NCBI RefSeq assembly: GCF_000974445.1
Contig: NZ_BBOJ01000005.1
Coordinates: 348,937 to 412,936, forward strand
Length of the DNA stretch: 64,000 bases
Source: Lentzea aerocolonigenes
GTDB taxonomy: Bacteria > Actinomycetota > Actinomycetes > Mycobacteriales > Pseudonocardiaceae
Reading direction: 5' to 3'
Of the stretch, positions 61,803 to 64,000 are shown in pieces (position 1 is the first letter of the stretch; each line of letters begins with the position of its first letter). The translations under genes were made by a program, and so were the position numbers. The notes beneath the pieces are model-generated. The model worked only from the letters and a program-made list of their open reading frames with translations. It had not been told where the DNA came from and did no database searches.

Positions 61803-62122
61803 AAGAGCGCGTCGAAGGCCTTCGCCAGGTCCTTCATCTGTTCGCCGAGGCCGCGGTCGGCCAGCTTGTCCATCAGGTGAGCCGTGACGTCCTTGCTGGG
61901 CTTGGGTTTGCGCGCCTCGACCCGCAGGTCGTCGACCGCCTCGATGGTGGACGTGGGCGCCTTGGCGTCGTTGAGGTCCTCGCGGAGCTCGTCGAGCAGC
62001 CGCAGCACGGCGCTGACGTCCTTGATGTGTCCGATGTGGACATCTCCGGTTCTGGCTCGTCCGCTGGTGCCGACGTTGCTGCCGACCACCGGCCCGTGGA
62101 TCTCGAAGTTTCGCTCGTTCAT
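61799..62122 (-). CDS. Small soluble partner protein with shared 'GRARTG' tag
   Basis: 107 residues from ATG 62122. The first 30 residues hold a tag (FEIHGPVVGSNVGTSGRART) nearly repeated at the C terminus of the upstream protein (ITGPVIASNIATTGRARTG). The rest is helical and charged (VLRLLDELREDLNDAK, VTAHLMDKLADRGLGEQMKD). No enzymatic motif. Its start overlaps the upstream stop by 4 bases (ATGA), so the two are coupled. Possibly a regulator or subunit of the membrane protein (inferred). Confidence 0.65.
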   Translation of the reverse strand: MNERNFEIHGPVVGSNVGTSGRARTGDVHIGHIKDVSAVLRLLDELREDLNDAKAPTSTIEAVDDLRVEARKPKPSKDVTAHLMDKLADRGLGEQMKDLAKAFDALF

Positions 62123-63822
62123 CGCTTCTTGCCCCTGCCCGTGCTGACGTTGCCCGTGCGCGCCCGGCCCGTCGTGGCGATGTTGCTCGCGATCACGGGC
62201 CCGGTGATGTGCACGTTGTTGTTCGTGACCTGCATGGCCTGTTCCATGAACTCGGTGACCGAGATTCCCTTGCTCTGCAGGAACTCGCCGATCGTGCGCA
62301 ACAACCGTGCCTCCAGCACCTTGATGTAGCGCTCGACGTCCGTGAGCTGGAAGTAGTTGTCGACCGACGGTTCGGAGGCGAGCTCGCGGATGCTGACGCG
62401 GGCGCCGTACTTGTCCGACACGAACGTGCCGGGCGGCTGGTCGATCGGCGCCATCCACATGACCGCGTTCGAGAACCGCTTCGGCAGGGTCGCGGGAAAC
62501 CTCAGCAGATCCAAGAGCGCCTCGCCGAGCGGTCGCAGCGACTGCGGCGACCACTTGTCGATCTCGCGGTGCTTCGCCTCGATCGGGGTCAGCACGCACG
62601 GCGTCCACTCGATGTAGAGCATCTCGTTGTCGAGGCCGAGCGTGAGGTACGCCGACACCACCACGTCGCGGTCCCACGTCTCGACCTGGAAGGAACGGAA
62701 GTGTCGCATCCACTCCTTGGGCCTGTTGACGAGATCGTCCACAACGGACCCGTCGACGGTCCGCACCGGAGCCTTGTCCTTGTCCGGCAGGACGATCTGC
62801 GTCTCCGGGTCGCCGAGGTGGTCGATCAGCTCGACCGCGGACGCGACGACGCGGTCGCCGAAGGTGAGGTCGCGCAACCGGTGGCCTGGCGACAGCGACG
62901 GCGACCTGCCCGTCGTCACCAGGTCGTTCGTGACGTGGTCGTAGAGCTCTGTCAGGGTGAAGCCCAGTCTCGGCTTGGCTTCCTCGTCCTCGGCGGGCTT
63001 CAGCGGCAGCGCCATCGACCAGGGCTCGAACATGGTGCCCGAGCCCACGAACGGTTCGTAGCCGCGGTAGACGATGACCTGCGCCCGGCCGGAGTCGTCA
63101 GGAGCGTGCTCGTCCTCCTCGTCCGGGTAGAGCCGCAGCGCGTTGGCGTAGATCCCGTGCCCGAGCTGCCGCACCTTCCACTCGTTCTGCCACAGCTCCT
63201 GGCCCGGCCTGGTGCGGAACCTGTTGCGGCGGAAGCTCTTGGTGAGCAGAAGCCACACCACCACGCGGTCGGCCAGCAACACGCCGAAGATGAGAACGAG
63301 GGTGATGATCGCGATGACGGTCTCGGCGTCGCTGGAGTCGCTGTACCGCGGTCCGTAGCGGGTGCTTTCGAAGGCCGATCCCGCCTTGATCAGCACGATG
63401 CCCAACGCGATTGATCCGCCGATGGTGCCGACGATGAGCGGCCCTCGCCCGGTGGGCATCGACAGCTGCCGCACCAGTGGCCGGATGGTGAAGCCGGCGG
63501 AGGCGAACGCCAGCGGCAGAGCGGCGATCAGCCAGGGCACGAGTGCGATCGCGGTCGCGGTGAGCAGCAGCACGAGCGTCAGCACCAGCAGTGCGCTGTC
63601 GCGCATCTTGCGCCGCATGCGCCCGGCCACGGCCTCGCGCAGCACCGCCCCCGTGTTGACGCCGGGTGAGCGCGGAATCAACCGTGTCTTCTCCACCAAG
63701 TACTCGCGAATGGCCGCGTCCGCGAAGTGCTCGTCGCGGTGCGCGGCCCCGCAGAGGAAGCGGGTCGTGTCGTCGCGCAGCTTCGGTGAACCGGTGTTCG
63801 CTGTCGTCGCCGGAGATGACAT
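62119..63822 (-). CDS. Large multi-pass membrane protein with C-terminal tag
   Basis: 567 residues from ATG 63822 (GTG 63834 possible). Residues about 85-190 contain four hydrophobic helices (LLVLTLVLLLTATAIALVPW, PLIVGTIGGSIALGIVLI, VIAIITLVLIFGVLLADRVV). A large soluble region (about 200-540) has no recognised domain; it is mixed alpha/beta with a central MLYIEWTPCVLTPIEAK. The last 30 residues carry the tag ITGPVIASNIATTGRARTG and a basic end. Such hydrophilic 'GxVxxSNI' repeats resemble beta-strand tags of bacterial conflict systems; only a resemblance. Confidence 0.6.
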   Translation of the reverse strand: MSSPATTANTGSPKLRDDTTRFLCGAAHRDEHFADAAIREYLVEKTRLIPRSPGVNTGAVLREAVAGRMRRKMRDSALLVLTLVLLLTATAIALVPWLIAALPLAFASAGFTIRPLVRQLSMPTGRGPLIVGTIGGSIALGIVLIKAGSAFESTRYGPRYSDSSDAETVIAIITLVLIFGVLLADRVVVWLLLTKSFRRNRFRTRPGQELWQNEWKVRQLGHGIYANALRLYPDEEDEHAPDDSGRAQVIVYRGYEPFVGSGTMFEPWSMALPLKPAEDEEAKPRLGFTLTELYDHVTNDLVTTGRSPSLSPGHRLRDLTFGDRVVASAVELIDHLGDPETQIVLPDKDKAPVRTVDGSVVDDLVNRPKEWMRHFRSFQVETWDRDVVVSAYLTLGLDNEMLYIEWTPCVLTPIEAKHREIDKWSPQSLRPLGEALLDLLRFPATLPKRFSNAVMWMAPIDQPPGTFVSDKYGARVSIRELASEPSVDNYFQLTDVERYIKVLEARLLRTIGEFLQSKGISVTEFMEQAMQVTNNNVHITGPVIASNIATTGRARTGNVSTGRGKKR

Positions 63823-63840
63823 TGTTGTGTCCACTTTCTG

Positions 63841-63999
63841 TCATGGTTTAGCGTGGGTTGTCATCAAATTGAGCAACTTTTCGGCCGTTGCTCGTCCGGA
63901 CAGCGGTGAGACAACGAACAGGACATATTCGATACCGCCCGCCTCCCACCAGGCTCCTGTGCAGAACTGAGACGTTCCGTTCGATGTCGTGGTGTAGCT
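63841..63999 (-). CDS. C-terminal end of a gene cut by the window edge
   Basis: The leftward frame from the right edge to TGA at 63841-63843 gives 52 residues ending WWEAGGIEYVLFVVSPLSGR and ATAEKLLNLMTTHAKP. It reads as a genuine C terminus, and its stop lies 18 bp before the membrane-protein start, so it is probably the first seen gene of that operon. Family not identifiable from this piece. Confidence 0.5.
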   Translation of the reverse strand, partial: SYTTTSNGTSQFCTGAWWEAGGIEYVLFVVSPLSGRATAEKLLNLMTTHAKP

Positions 64000-64000
64000 C

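Noticed and set aside
1-64000. CRISPR array, rRNA operon or IS element
   Set aside because: No regularly spaced palindromic repeats with unique spacers, no rRNA sequence, no transposase motif seen; the 1-200 array has no spacers.

Overview
The window is high-GC actinobacterial DNA. The block argS-lysA-hom-thrC-thrB-rho-rpmE-prfA-...-prmC, many GTG/TTG starts, an Arg/Gly/Asp-rich Rho insert, a secreted GH92 mannosidase and DUF3105/DUF305 proteins fit a filamentous actinomycete. Pseudonocardiaceae (for example a Lentzea, Saccharothrix or Amycolatopsis relative) is my inference, not proven by the sequence alone.

Positions 1 to about 37,478 are accessory DNA that I read as one integrative and conjugative element (ICE). 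Its right end abuts the 3' end of a tRNA-Arg(CCG) gene (37479-37550, minus strand); its left end lies outside the window. From left to right it holds a 35-bp tandem array; a near-palindromic operator candidate; and a rightward run of small Shine-Dalgarno-spaced hypothetical genes of the actinophage/ICE type (1.0-14.3 kb). Among these are a PAPS-reductase-like gene broken by one in-frame stop, a DprA-like gene translationally coupled to a YgjP-like metallopeptidase, and a DUF4365-DUF2399 fusion that is the best candidate here for an undescribed single-gene defence protein. Next comes a graveyard of frameshifted phage genes on the minus strand (portal, small terminase, another phage/ICE protein) mixed with a membrane protein and an APH-type kinase (14.8-17.6 kb).

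A leftward conjugation operon follows (17.6-29.7 kb): sigma-region-4-like protein, VirB2-like, VirB6-like, PrgI-like, VirB4-like, GP88-like, VirD4-like, replication-relaxation protein and a lysozyme/NlpC-P60 cell-wall hydrolase. A divergent, repeat-rich control region (CTAGTAG boxes) separates it from a rightward overlapping operon of two methyltransferase-fold proteins, a recombinase-domain protein and a C5 cytosine methyltransferase (30.3-34.3 kb). An XRE repressor and a degenerate resolvase, a small protein and a full-length serine integrase (34.3-37.5 kb) end the element. I see no classical relaxase in the window.

In the integrated state the integrase frame has no stop before the tRNA and stays open into the adjoining chromosomal cation-efflux gene, although an 18-bp-stem terminator lies before the junction.

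From 37.5 kb on the DNA looks chromosomal: a CDF metal exporter with its own leaderless promoter, a GH92 exo-alpha-mannosidase, an acyl-CoA dehydrogenase, a DUF305/DUF3105 pair, argS with the lysine/threonine branch genes in one overlapping operon, rho, rpmE, prfA, a BAAT-type hydrolase, dihydrolipoyl dehydrogenase and prmC. The last 2 kb carry a leftward operon of a multi-pass membrane protein and a small soluble partner that share an unusual sequence tag.
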